NCBI GenBank assembly: GCA_035048485.1
Contig: CM068583.1
Coordinates: 31,237,005 to 31,301,004, forward strand
Direction: 5' to 3'
Length of the DNA stretch: 64,000 bases
Source: Pteria penguin
Taxonomy: Eukaryota; Mollusca; Bivalvia; Pterioida; Pteriidae
Shown: one piece after another, positions 35,118-47,589 of the stretch
Position numbering within the stretch: the stretch's first letter is position 1
Layout: every line of letters begins with the position of its first letter
Made by a program: the position numbers and the translations under genes
The notes under the pieces: generated by a model
Database searches by the model: none
The model's input: only the letters and a program-made list of their open reading frames with translations
Told to the model about the DNA's origin: nothing

Positions 35118-36458
35118 TGTGCCGATGATGTGTCAACAGATCATGCTCTTCGGGCTCAAGCAGGAAACTATATTGCGAGTTGTCTTTCTTAGTGAGGAGG
35201 TCTCTTCCCAAGGAAAACTAAAACGGACAAAATATAGACATATATAAACGGATCACAATATAATTTTATATACACGTATTTATATTCGTGGACAGTTCAT
35301 TCAGTCTAGGTGCATTACTGACAAAATAATCAATAGCATGAATTTTGGGTTAAATTTCCTCTGAAAAATAATTGATATACAAAGTTCCATTGCCGAAGTT
35401 TGCCCTTTTCACCATAAACAGCATTCTGCCCTTCTTCTTTGTGTATAACTTCCTCCACTTCTTGGAGTACCGCTCATAAGAGCGTTAAACTGATTTTGGT
35501 ATTAAAATTATAAACTATAGTGACTTAAAAGTAAGAATATATATTTACAAGTAGAGAGCTTATATAGTATATTGTCCTACAGAACTTACAATAGTGCTTA
35601 ACCAACAGAATAAGAAGTTTTCTCATGTGTGACATCTTCATTCAATCTTAAAATAAGTAAAAATTTAAAAAATTTCCTTGATCTGACTTTGGATAGTCGT
35701 TGAAAATAAATATCAAAGAACTGCTCTTTGATACAATCCGAAAGTCACATATGATTAATTGCTAAATACGACCTGTTCAACGTTGTGTTATGAAACACTT
35801 AACTCATTGTATACCTCTATCGGTCATTTTATTCAGTTGCCAATTCGTGGTTAGTCTATGATGAGAAACGTTATTAAAAGTATGACTGAAGTCTAGCATG
35901 AAATAACATTTATTTATTGTGTGGTATTAATCTTGGCTTGGCCATCGATTGAGCTGATGACTTGGCTTTCACACATTCTGAAGCGTTGGTATTGGTAAAC
36001 TGATATGTTGGTAACTTAATTCGGACGTAAACGACTTGGCCGTGTACCATGTACTCCACAACGTTCATATTATAGGATATTAGACAACATTTTTGATGAA
36101 ACTAGATTGTCATGTCTTCTCTCTGAAGGAATACAGCTGACATTTTGTTGCTCCCAATTATATATTCGTGTAATGAAGATAGATTAGTGGTAGTTCATAA
36201 CATGGGCAAGTGAGGTGAAATAAGTTTTATAAATTGATCCTGGATTATCTTTCCTATATGATGGCGGCACCTGGATGGCGCATTGCTAGATATTAAATGG
36301 AGGTTTACGCTATAAATGCAAGATCTTTTACATGCCTACGTTATGTCACAGAGCTGCAATTGTGGACCCCTTGCTTTGAATCTTGTAACTGAAGGAGAGC
36401 GTTTTCTTATTTCTTACACACACACACATAGTCATATTCGTGTACATATAACATTTCC
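35118..36458. other. 5' flank of TEX261, no other gene seen
   Basis: Directly upstream of the TEX261 start codon on the - strand, so it should hold that gene's 5' UTR and promoter. I see no clear TATA box at a sensible distance and no divergent gene. The sequence is AT-rich, unique-looking and without long frames. Confidence 0.4.
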
Positions 36459-36467
36459 ATACGTTTA

Positions 36468-36641
36468 GAACCGGTGTAGCACAATGGATGAAATGTTTGG
36501 CTCGTGATCATCGGTGAACGCGGTATATTAAAAGTCGTTCACTGCTTCGGGCAGGTCCGTTGCAAAGGTATAATTTTTATGCAATACATCAGGCAGATGC
36601 CGTCACCATTTATGTGAAATAATCGTAGAGTGACGTAAAAT

Positions 36642-36694
<53 letters not shown>
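36468..36694 (+). mobile_element. tRNA-derived SINE with long pure (AATC)n tail
   Basis: Head CCGGTGTAGCACAATGGATG, an internal deletion removing box B and part of the core, then CGTTGCAAAGGTATAATTTT and GTGACGTAAAATAACAATCA. The tail is about 13 uninterrupted AATC units (to 36694). A perfect 9-bp target duplication ATACGTTTA lies at 36459-36467 and 36695-36703. The pure tail and exact duplication suggest a young insertion. Confidence 0.9.
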
Positions 36695-36695
<1 letters not shown>

Positions 36696-37042
36696 TACGT
36701 TTATTCCCATATTGAATCCCCCGTTGTCTGCGAAACAAAGCCACATAAAGAGATCACATAGTCCGACGTCCGTCTGTCTGTTATAAAGAGATTACTTAGC
36801 TCGACGTCGTTATGCCTGTCTATCCCTTTGTCTGTTAGGAATTACACATTGTGAAAATGAGTAGCAGACGGTGATGATAATGTGGAAATAAAGGTATGGA
36901 CATTTATTTATGTATGTATTTAAACATGTGTATCTAAAATAAAAAAGGTAAAAGACAATTTAGTTCTGTAGTTACAGAAGCAAATATATGTTACAGAAAA
37001 CTACCCAGTTTTCCTAAATATTTCTTTGTTGTAGGACAAATA

Positions 37043-38729
37043 AACAAGAGGCCCAAATTGGCCTATATCGCTCACCTGAGTACCTAGATTATCAGTCATG
37101 CAGGAAGGAAGAAGTTATTTATTTTTGCATTACTGTGACTAAGTCAACACAAATGTTCAAAATATATCAAATGTTTTTTCAGACCAGAATGAAAAACAAC
37201 ACTTTTTTGCACATCCATTCAGGTGATTTTGATATTAAGCATTTGCTTTGTCTCTGCAAGATGTGATTCAGGGCAACAAGTTGGTCATTTTCTTTAAGTG
37301 GGGCCTTTTGTTGACTGATTTCAAGTCTGGGTCATGAACAACAATTGTTTCAAATATTGTCCAGATCCAACTTAAAATGGCCTAATTTCATATGTTGAGT
37401 GTTGAGAAACCTAAAAACTTATTTAGATGTGTAAAGAAATGTAAAAAAAAAATGACCACAGCTGGATTTGAACCGCTACATTCCATATTTTAATTACCAA
37501 GTGGTATATGTACCATTTTGAGACCTATTTTTTAGACATGGTGGCACAATCTGTTGACCAATTTGAATGAAATGTACAAAATTGATAGAGGACCTATAAT
37601 ACTTCATGTATACCATGTTTCATTAAAATCTTTCATGTGGTATAACAACAGAAGTTAAAAGAATTGTCCCTATACACCCTCATTTGAAAGTCTTAAAAAT
37701 TCATACAAAATCCAAAAATTGAGATACTGACAAAATTCTTCCAAAATAACAATCCTTACCATAATTATGATCACAATAGTCCATAAGAAATCATCATTAT
37801 CAATTAACTAGGAAATATGACACTTTTCTGCATTGAAGTCACCAAGTCCAAACAAATGTCGAAAATATTTCTTAGAATTTGATTTTGGAAAGGAACCAAA
37901 ATGACATTCTGGATTCTTCACTCTTTCCTCTAGATAATTTCTATGCATTCTCTTTGTCTCTGTATACAGCCGGAATGAAAAAGAAGATTGTCAAAGGAGG
38001 GTACTCTTTTGTGACCTACTTTTGACAGTGGTGGCGCCACCTGTAAAGAGGTCTAGACGAAAACAACAGAACTTGAAGGGGATTATAAGTGATTTATTTC
38101 TACCAAGATTTATTAAAATCCTTTGAATAGTTTTGCAGAAAAGTTGAAATGTGAAAAATGGCCACCCCCTATTTTTGGAAGTCTTTAAAAATTCATAAAA
38201 AAATCCAAAAATTGAGGTATTGACAAAATTCTTACACAATAATATTCTTTACCATAATTATGATCAAAATAGTCATTAAGAAATCATCAATATCAATTAA
38301 CTGAAAACATGACACTTTTCTGCATTGAAATAACTAAGTCCAGAAACACGTCAAAAAAGCGAAAAATTATATTTAACGGAACTTAACCCCGAACACAATT
38401 TTTGATAACCCATCTTTATAGATTGTTGAAATGCAATTAGTTTCCCCATTTATGCCCTGGTTATGGAGAAGAAGATTTTTGAAAAGGGGTACCGTTTGGG
38501 CACTTTTGGTCCCGCCCTGAATCCACCTCTGAGGGAATCTGGATCCCGAACACAATTATAGTAGGGGACCTTGAGTACATCATATATACAAAGTTTGAAT
38601 CAAATCTGCAAGGCAGTTCCAGAGAAGAAATCGAAAATGTGAAAAACGTAACGACGGACGGACGGACGACGACGGACGGCGCACTATGACTATAGCTCAC
38701 TTGAGCCTATGGCTCAGGTGAGCTAAAAA
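37043..38729 (+). repeat. Composite non-autonomous element, GCTCACC family (copy 2)
   Basis: Starts AACAAGAGGCCCAAATTGGC, CTATATCGCTCACCTGAGTA and ends TGACTATAGCTCACTTGAGC, CTATGGCTCAGGTGAGCTAA AAA, a near-perfect terminal hairpin. The interior has three blocks resembling one another (CTCTTTGTCTCTGTATACAG, GGTGGCGCCACCTGTAAAGA) and a GACGGACGGACGGACG tract just before the hairpin. It aligns over long stretches with the copy at 28255. A tRNA-like box B sits at 37464-37474 on the - strand. Confidence 0.75.
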
Positions 38730-40499
38730 CCAAGAGGGCTCTAGCGGGTTTGTTTTCACCTTCTAATCCTAAGTTCTAAAGTAATTTTATCAAACATACC
38801 TATTACACGTATACCCAATCTCCTTCACATGGATATAATATTCACTTACTGATATAAATTTGGAACTATATCGTTATGTATCTGTAGGAACACCCGATCA
38901 GTATATTTTAAGTACAATATAACTTCAAGGCTAAAGAATATCACAAAACGCTAGAAAAGTCAGAAAAACTAAGATAAGCATTATACAATAGTCACTCCAC
39001 CTGATTTGTTAAAGCCGAGAACGTTACTAAGAACTGCAGTTTTTCGTTCGTTTTGTCTGATGGTATTCCCATTTGTTCACAAGATGATTAAGGCCACTAA
39101 CTGAACAATGGATTTAAAATAGACAATTTTGATGTCTACTTTTAAAGACATGTCTGTATAGGGAGATTATTATGAAGAAGGATCATGAGTAGTTTTTTGA
39201 AAGGCAGGGAGAGGTGATCCATTCCAAAACCCTATGATGAACGATAGGACTGGGGTCTTGGGTCCTCTCCCAGAATGTTTGGTTAAAATGTTCTAAATCG
39301 TGTAAACTTAGTCCTTCAGACATATAAAATTGTCACTGCCGAGGTAGAGTGGGATTGGGGTGGAGTGGGCACCTTCCATCACCCCCACCTTATGAGAGGA
39401 TCTTATGACTATTGTCCCTTCTCCTTCTCTGAAATTTTTATGACCGCAGTTTGACAAAAATGAGATTTCAAAACATCACATTCTTAATGGAAAGCAAATC
39501 CTAACACTTTTCCTCCAACAAATATGACACAAGTTGAATGGATCACGTTACCAATCCTACCTCCAGAATACTATGATTTATTCATGTTCTGTAGTCTTTA
39601 CATTGTTCAGCTATCCATAATTAAAGACCTGCACTTTTAAGTTTCAGACAAAAATTACAAGTTTACATGTTTTAGTACTTGAAAAGCCCTGAAAATATCC
39701 TCTCAAAACAGGGACTGTCTCTAATTTCATCTACAATTACAGAGAAAATACCTCAAATGAAAGGGTGCACCCAGTTTGATACAGTGAGTTACACTTAGAT
39801 TCAGCATTCAATATTGTAAGTGAATATCTTGTGAATATGCCAGAAAGATCTGATATAGAAGTAGAGACAAAGTAAAGATACTATAATAGACCATGAAGCT
39901 GTGGATGAAATCTGTTTATTTGGTGGCATAAAAATGGATAATACATGAAAAACAATACAAAATATGCTACAAGTTATTTTTCAAAACGTAAATGTGTTCA
40001 CCAGGACTTCGTTAATTCAATTCAACATATTAAGAAGAGTTATTATCTTATGACATAAAAGTTCAATGATACATGTACAAACAAACAAAACCAAACAAGA
40101 AACCCCTCGCCCAAATCAAAACCAAGGGAAAAATCCAACTTATTTATATGCAATATATATGAACTAAAAGAAATTATAGAATAATAAAGAACTGACTGAT
40201 AAACAGACAAAAATAAAATTTCAACAGAGAAATAATTTGTACAAAAAGGAAAAATAGTGTCCTTTTCTAACTTTACATTTTTGTAATTTAAAGTGAGCAC
40301 ATGACTATTAAAACTGGGAAAATGTTACTCGGAAGATAGACACTATACTGACATCGGCTTTGTGTGTAACATTTCGATGCAGTATGAAATATAACAGTGT
40401 ACTTTTCGATATTGTATGCGTCAGAATACATGCAATTCTGCTCATCATGCCGCGTAAACGCTGAGATTATCAAAGTTGATGTTACAAAATGTTACGCTT
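38730..40499. other. Intergenic sequence, nothing recognised
   Basis: Moderately AT-rich sequence after the composite element. It opens ACCAAGAGGGCTCTAGCGGG, which may be the terminus of another repeat of the AACAAGAGG class, but no matching far end is visible. No conserved frame or RNA gene is seen. Confidence 0.35.
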
Positions 40500-40835
40500 A
40501 GTGTGGTATGATGTCAAGTGTTTAGACGTCAACGTGGATATTACTTGGAGTCAGATACTTAGATGTTAACATGGATGTGACATGGTGTAAGATGCTTAGA
40601 TGTCAACAAGGATGTGACATGGTGTAAGATGCTTAGATGTCAACAAGGATGTGACATTATGTCAGATGCTTAGATGTCAACACGGATGTGACATGATGTC
40701 AGATGCATAGATGTTAGCATGAATTTGATAGGTGACAGTTGTTTGGATAATACATGTCAAATGCATAGATGTGAAATTGGATTTGACATATGTGTCAGAT
40801 GCTTTAATGTCAACATGGATTTGACATGACGAGTA
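40500..40835. repeat. Minisatellite with ~37-bp unit
   Basis: About eight or nine units of GATGCTTAGATGTCAACAAG followed by GATGTGACATGGTGTAA, the first and last diverged. The TGACATG/CATGTCA parts give it internal symmetry. The 65-codon frame on the - strand is a by-product. Confidence 0.85.
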
Positions 40836-42689
40836 TACACAAATATTATAGGTTTTGACGCTATAAATTGTCAATTAATAAAATTAAGAAAAGAAAACAA
40901 AAAAAAAAAAATCGTTCCAACGACCAAAATGCTAAAAGAATTTATTTTGTAGCATTTTCTGAAAATCATATGTATCCTTTAAAATTTCACTTTGGAACAA
41001 TGGTCATTAGTCCATTAAGGACAGCCCATTTTATATATGTATAGAGAGATAAAATGGATACTTAAACAAATGTATTATGTGCTGGTCCATAGTATTGTTA
41101 CAGAATGATATTATGTTTCATGTCAGAGCTCTTTCATTCTCAGATTAATGTCAAATCTCGCATGCATTTGTCTAAAAATAAACCAGCAAAGTAAATATTA
41201 ATACATATAAATATAGTATTTCCTCGGCAAGAAGATCATGTCATGGCGAGTCTTTTATACTTGTATAATATTATATTATCTTCTGTTTTGCGCGGTATTA
41301 AGGATAATCAGATTGTTCATACTAAAGGGAATAATTTTTTCCAGCCTTGTCAATAAGGAATTGTGGAGCCCGGGAGTCACCGATTATTCGATTTTTAAAT
41401 TCTGCATGATAAAAGGTTTTAAATCTGCCTCTCAGATGTTTGACTCGAAGAAATATAATAATCCTCCACAGGTTGAGCTATCATGATGTAAATTGCACAA
41501 AATATCGCTTGCCGCGGGTATATCTCCGATAGACAGATCAATGATTTACCTGAATTATGTTGCTACTCTTCAAAATCAATGTTACATATTTGAGTGAAAA
41601 TTTCATTTCAAAACCTAGAAGCCTGGCATAATTTGCTGGGAAAGTCCTGTGTAAAATCGATTATAGCGCCATACAGTTCAGTTGACTTTCTACTGTCATA
41701 GTCACTCTGTAAGCAGACGTCAACAGGTTTCCGCTCTCCCGTACAGGAATCTTTGACAGTCATCAAAGTAAGTTTTTGAAAACAATATTAGAAATAAATT
41801 CTTTGTATTTTATGTTACTTATATGCATGTTCGTAATTGATATCACAATACCATTTTTATTTTTGTGTTTTGTTTTGTCTTTTTTTTTATCTAAAGTCTT
41901 TTTTTGTTCGGGTTGGAACTTCAGTTTTTGTTTAATATGCCATTAATTCGTAAAGTTTGGAAACTCTGGTAAATTAAGTTCATGCTATCTTCGATAAATA
42001 TTGTAAATAATTATTTTTATTAACTAATTCAACGGTAAAGAGTTCAATTATCATTTACATCTCTTTTCTCTTTTGCAATGTCCCTTTTTAATAATGTGAT
42101 GAAAAATAATGTTTTTCAATATACAATGTATATATGTATACATATATAATGCCTAATGTATCCTAGAAACATTTGAAATCTAAAATACAATTATAAATTT
42201 TTTAAATTCATACAAATATAGTTCCTGTAGACCTCTAAATGGTCATAAAACGTGATTAATTAATCATGCTGAACGGTTTCCTTAGAAACTCTCAAACGGC
42301 AGCGACATATCTATGTTGTTAGCAATTTATTGCAGTTCCATTCTTTAATAATTAATCAGGTTTTTTTTCTTTAAATGGTACTAAGACAGTATGCTCTACA
42401 AGCATTATCTGTATATTTATCTTATTACTAAATAGCATTATGTAATTCCTGCTATCCATATAGATAAAATGTTCCCACGGTTTTTTAATTTATAATGCTT
42501 ATATGCTTTAAACTCGTTCGATGTTTTTAATCAGATGCATATATTCCTATACACATTTGCTTAACCGACGTTAGAAAGAAACAACTGACTCAATACACTG
42601 GGGGCAAATTAAGGATACAATATCTTGCGGTCTTGCATCAATGCGCAGCAAGACTATGAATTCACATATCAAATAGAATATTATCTGTG
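40836..42689. other. AT-rich intergenic sequence, possible untranslated exon
   Basis: No conserved frame. At about 41640-41767 a less AT-rich block ends CAGTCATCAAAGTAAGTTTT, an attractive splice donor, which could be a non-coding first exon of a + strand gene. This rests on the donor-like string alone. Confidence 0.2.
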
Positions 42690-44945
42690 ACATTATTGAA
42701 ATTAACCAATGCATCTTGTCTCACATTCAATGTTTTCTGTGACATCTCCCATTGCAAGTAGATACTGCAAGACATCTTCAATTGTAAATAGACACTGCAC
42801 GGTACCTCACATACAACGTTCTCTTTGACAACTCCAATTGTAAGTAGATACACGGCATCTCAAACACTACGGTTTTTTTTTAGCTCACCTTGAGCGTAGC
42901 TCAAGTGAGCTATTGTCATAGTGCAGCGTCCGTCGTCCGTCCGTCGTCCGTCGTTAACTTTTCTACATTTTCGACTTCTTCTCCAGAACCGCTGCACAGA
43001 ATTTCACCAAACTTCTTAAGAAGTAAGTACTCAAGGTCCTCTACAAAGTTTGTGTTTTTTATGCCGATCCGTGATCCAAGATGGCCGCCATTGGCTCTGA
43101 TTGGTTGACACATTTTCGACTTCTCCTCCAGAACTGCTGCACAGAATTTCATCAAACTTCATAGAAAGTAAGTACTCAAGGTCCTCTACCAAGTTTGTGT
43201 TTTTTTTTTTTGCCGATCCGTAATCGAAGATGGCCGCCATTGGCTCTGATTGTTTGACACATTTTCGACTTCCTCTCCAGAACTGCTGCACAGAATTTCA
43301 CCAAACTTCATAGGAAGTAAGTACTTAGAGTTCTCTACCAAGTTTGTGTTTTTTATGCCGATCCGTGATCCAAGATGGCCGCCATTGGCTCTGATTGGTT
43401 GACACATTTTCGACTTCTCCTCCAGAACCGCTGTACAGAATTTCACCAAACTTCTTAAGAAGTAAGTACTCAAGGTCCTCAACCAAGTTTGTGTTTTTAT
43501 GCCTATCCGTGATCCAAGATGGCCGCTATTGGTTCTGATTGGTTGACACATTTTCGACTTCTTCTCCAGAAAAGCTGCACAGAATTTCACCAAACTTCAT
43601 AGGAAGTTGGTACTCAAGGTCCTCTACAAAGTTTGTGTTTTTTATGCCGATCCGGGATACAAGATGGCCGCCATTGGCTGTGATTGGTTGACACATTTTT
43701 GACTTCTTCTCCAGCACCGCTGCACAGAATTTCACCAAACTTCATAGAAAGTAAGTACTCAAGGTCCTCTACCAACTTTGTGTTTTTTATGCCAGTCCGT
43801 GATCCAAGATGGCCGCCATTGGCTCTGATTGGTTGAAACATTTTCAACTTCTTCTCCAGATCGGCTACACAGAATTTCATCAAACCTCATAGGAAGTAAG
43901 TACTCAAGGTCCTCTACCAAGTTTGTGTTTTTTATGCCGATCCGTGATCCAAGATAACCGCCATTGACTCTGATTGGTTGACACATTTTCGACTTCTTCT
44001 CCAGAACAGCTGCATAGAATTTCATCAAACTTCATGGAAAGTAAGTACTCAACATCCTCTACCACAATTTTGTTTTTTATGCCGATCCGTGATCCAAGAT
44101 GGCCGCCATTGACTCTGATTGGTTGACACATTTTCGACTTCTTCTCCAGAACCATTGCACAGAAATTCATCAAACTGCATAGAAAGTAAGTACTCAAGGT
44201 CCTCAACCAAGTTTGGTGTTTTTTATGCCGATCCGTAATCCAAGATGGCCGCCATTGGCTCTGTTTGATTGACACATTTTCATCTTCCTCTCCAGAACCC
44301 CTGCACAGAATTTCTTGCTTGCTTCTAAATATGCACTTTGTGCTCAGGTGAGCGATATAGGCCTACTTGGGCCTCTTGTTTATGTCATCTCCCAATGTAA
44401 GTAGATGATGCACGACATCTCAAATAAAACGTTTTCTGTGACATCTCCCATTGTAAGTAGATAATACACGGCGTCTCAAATACAACGTTTTCTGTGACAT
44501 CTCCCATTCCAAATAGATAATGCCCGGCATCTCAAATACAACGTCTGTGTGACATCTCCCATTGTAAGTAGATAATGCCCGGCATCTCAAATACAACGTC
44601 TCTGTGACATCTCCCATTGTAAGTAGATAATGCCCGGCATCTGAAATACAACGTCTCTGTGACATCTCCCATTGTTAATAGATAATGCACGGTATCTCAA
44701 ATATAACGTTTTCTGTGACTTCTCCCATTGCAAATAGATAATGCACGACATTTCACATAATGCCCGGCATCTCAAATACAACGTTCTCTGTGACATCTTC
44801 CATTGTAAGTAGATAATGCATGGTATCTCAAATACAACGTTTTCTGTGACTTCTCCTATTGCAAATAGATAATGCACGGTATCTCGAATACAACGTTCTC
44901 TGTGAAATCTCTCATTGTAAATAGATAATGCATGGCGTCTGAAAT
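42690..44945. repeat. ~55-bp minisatellite split by a composite element
   Basis: Unit: GTGACATCTCCCATTGTAAG, TAGATAATGCACGGCATCTC, AAATACAACGTTTTCT. About three diverged units precede the insertion (42690-42872) and about ten follow it (44382-44945); the copies nearest 44550-44650 are most alike. Both halves are the same satellite in the same orientation, so one array was opened by the insertion at 42873-44381. Confidence 0.85.
42873..44381 (-). repeat. Composite element, GCTCACC family (copy 3), 145-bp tandem core
   Basis: On the - strand relative to copies 1 and 2. The left end TTTTTTTTAGCTCACCTTGA, GCGTAGCTCAAGTGAGCTAT is the hairpin end; the right end CAGGTGAGCGATATAGGCCT, ACTTGGGCCTCTTGTTT is the AACAAGAGG end. 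A GTCCGTCGTCCGTCC tract follows the hairpin. The core is about nine and a half tandem copies of a 145-bp unit (CCGATCCGTGATCCAAGATG, GCCGCCATTGGCTCTGATTG, CAGAATTTCACCAAACTTCA). Since 145 is not a multiple of 3, overlapping 70-135-codon frames appear on the - strand; these are not genes. Confidence 0.85.
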
Positions 44946-45059
44946 ATACTGTTTTCTGCTTAAACTACTGATACGCTGTTTTAGAATGCATCTAATGTTC
45001 GAATTTTCAAATATTTTATCTGACGGAGTATTTTCATGTATTACCACACAATATATCAA

Positions 45060-45200
45060 ACTACGCTACGCTACGCTACTACTACTACCACTACTTCTAC
45101 TACTTACAAATTGCACATACGTTTTACCTTAAACAACTTGTGGTGGAATTTACTATACATATACTACTGCTACTACTATTATTATACTACTACTATCAGA
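45060..45200. repeat. (CTACG)n and (TAC)n microsatellite region
   Basis: CTACGCTACGCTACGCTACT is followed by CTACTACTACCACTACTTC, then after a gap TACTACTGCTACTACTATTA. Imperfect short tandem repeats. Confidence 0.8.
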
Positions 45201-45505
45201 GGTCTCTGCTACTATGTACGATGTATCTTAAAGTTTGTTTGTTTTTTATTATACATTTTTTTAATTATACATTTTTATTGAGATACTACATATATTAGAC
45301 CAGATTTCAAGCCTATTATACATAGAACAGTGTCATTTAACTCAAACTATTGAACATTTCTCATTCGCTATTCGTCCGTGGACTATAAGTTTTAGAGGGC
45401 ATCGTCAGCCTAGCTGTCGGTGATTCGGTACTGACTAAAATATATATATTAACAACCTTTCTTTACCCCCTTCCTATTATTTACAAACAATCAGAACCTA
45501 TGTAC

Positions 45506-45775
45506 TCTAGCAGTTTAGTTGGAGAGGTGCTCGGCTCATGATCAAAAGGTCCAGGGTTCAACTCCCGCCGCGTGCACACTGGTGTCCTGTCTTCCGGATG
45601 AACAAGTGATAATCGAGGTCCCGTGCTTGGCACGTAAAATATCCCTCCTTGCTTTGAATGGGTTCATTGCAAACGTATGGATTTCTATGCAATGCATCAG
45701 GCAGATACCATCACCAAATAAGGGAAATACTCGTGGAGTGACGTAAAGCATTATTAACCAATCAACTAATCACTG
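45506..45775 (+). mobile_element. tRNA-derived SINE, full length
   Basis: The head includes GGAGAGGTGCTCGGCTCATG and box B GGTTCAACTCCCGC. The core includes CACACTGGTGTCCTGTCTTC, the TTGCAAACGTATGG segment and TATGCAATGCATCAGGCAGA. The tail is GGAGTGACGTAAAGCATTAT then ATCA-like units. No clear target duplication was found. Confidence 0.8.
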
Positions 45776-46242
45776 ATACCGAATAGTTCTAGTCTGTTGT
45801 CCGTACAGGCTTATTTTTATAAAATAATTAAAGCATACAGACGCGCAGATTTCGAGACATTTCCGCCAATGTAATTGATTTTATTTTATTTCATTTTATT
45901 ATTTAAAAAGTTGTTGTGATTAAAAGTTGTTTATTATTTAAAAACTAAGAAGTTTTCATTATCATTATCTTCTTTTTATTCAAAGTTTTGGTGCGTAAGA
46001 TGAATACATCCTGCTTCCATTTGTCATAGAACATAATGCATATTCTATCTCAAATAACATCATGTGTAAAATGTATTGACACATTCTATCAGTCAATATC
46101 TTGAAAATAATCATAAACAAAAACTTACACCACTTGTCTCACATATGTCATCAATTCCTAATCAGTTTTCGAGCAGAAAATCTCAAAGAACTTAAATAAG
46201 TACATGGTACGATGTTTGAAAATGTGAGAAGTAGTAAGAGAC

Positions 46243-46812
46243 AATGAGATAGGGAACCGTAGACAAGCACAGGCACACACTGAGACAGGGAAACGTGTGC
46301 AAATACAGACACACACTGAGACAGGGAAACGTGTGCAAATACAGACACACACTGAGACAAGGAACCATAGGCAAATACAGGCACACAATGAGAGAGGAAA
46401 CCGTGGGCAAATACAGGCACACAATGAGATAGGGAACCATAGGCAAATACAGGCACACAATGAGATAGGGAACCATAGGCAAATACAGGCACACAATGAG
46501 ATAGGGAACCGTGGGCAAGCACAGACACACAATGAGACAGGGAACCATAGGCAAATACAGGCACACAATGAGATAGGGAACAGTGGGCAAGCACAGATAC
46601 ACAATGAGACAGGGAACCATAGGCAAATACAGGCACACATTGAGATTGGGCACCGTAGGCAAATACAAGCACACAATGAGAGAGGGAACCATAGGCAAAT
46701 ACAGGCACACAATGAGAGAGGGAACCATAGACAAATACAGGCACACAGTGAGATAGGGAACCATGGGCAAACGCAGACACACAATGAGATAGGGAACCAT
46801 AGGTAAGCACAG
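46243..46812. repeat. 36-bp minisatellite, about 16 copies
   Basis: Unit GGGAACCATAGGCAAATACA, GGCACACAATGAGATA, with variants (GTGTGCAAA, GTGGGCAAGC). Since 36 is a multiple of 3 and the unit lacks stops in several frames, one + frame (about 170 codons) and all three - frames (about 208-219 codons) stay open, giving 12-residue repeats such as NEIGNHRQIQAH and YGSLSHCVPVFA. No splice or start context supports a gene. Confidence 0.9.
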
Positions 46813-46859
46813 AAACTCAGAGAGAAGCAGATGTGACATCAGGTGCCATGCAGTTGAAC

Positions 46860-47470
46860 GTGATAGTTCAATCCAAAAAAAGTGGGGTAAAATTCTGTTT
46901 AAAATGTCTTAAATATCCAATGCAATGGAATCAAATCAGTCATCCATGCAAAATACACAAAATTAATTTGTTAAAATTTGGCAAATTTAAACCACCCCCC
47001 TTTTTTTCTAGAAATTCAATATTGAAAATTCTAGGCACTTTGAATGCAAATTTGGGGCAAATTTGATATGATTTTAGGTTAAATGGACTGCATGAACAAG
47101 AAAATGAGGTCAAACTGCATTTTTGAGACATTTAGTATTTGACCTATAGGTCAAAGTATAGTAATTCCATTTCCCATAGGGTCCCATGTTAAATTACCGA
47201 ACTTCCAGCAACATTTACACAACATCCTACATTTTAGCTATATGTAATCCACATATCAAAATGTTTGTCAGACCCTCCTCTATCAGAATTTTAACAGTTT
47301 ACCATAGGTTATTCACCTTAATTTCGAGAAAATCATGCTGGAAGGGGGATGCCCCCCAAAATTGGCCAAAATTCAAATGTAAACAACCACCCCTTTTTAG
47401 GCCATTAAATTTTTTATATGAGCGAAATGAGATAAAAATTCATGATTTTACAGCAGAATCAATCTTTATT
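46860..47470. repeat. Probable interspersed repeat with internal similarity
   Basis: Two related segments, AAATTTGGCAAATTTAAACC with ACCCCCCTTTTTTTC (about 46974) and AAAATTCAAATGTAAACAAC with CACCCCTTTTTAGG (about 47369), suggest an old internal duplication. No termini, tRNA head or long frame; no other assignment possible. Confidence 0.3.
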
Positions 47471-47589
47471 TATACATAGATCAAATAATTTCATCCAATC
47501 ACAGCTCTTAATACATTGAAATAGTAGTCCCTCTCTCCCTACACCACATCAGCCAATCACGGCTCTCTTTAATTACCTTTCTTTGACCT

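Noticed and set aside
43031..44275. Overlapping - strand frames of 70-135 codons with a common peptide
   Set aside because: They arise from the 145-bp tandem core of a composite element; the peptide recurs only because the unit recurs, and the frame shifts every unit.
46151..46839. Three long - strand frames (208-219 codons) and one + strand frame (about 170 codons) as repeat proteins
   Set aside because: They are translations of one 36-bp minisatellite in several frames at once, without start context, signal peptide or splice evidence.
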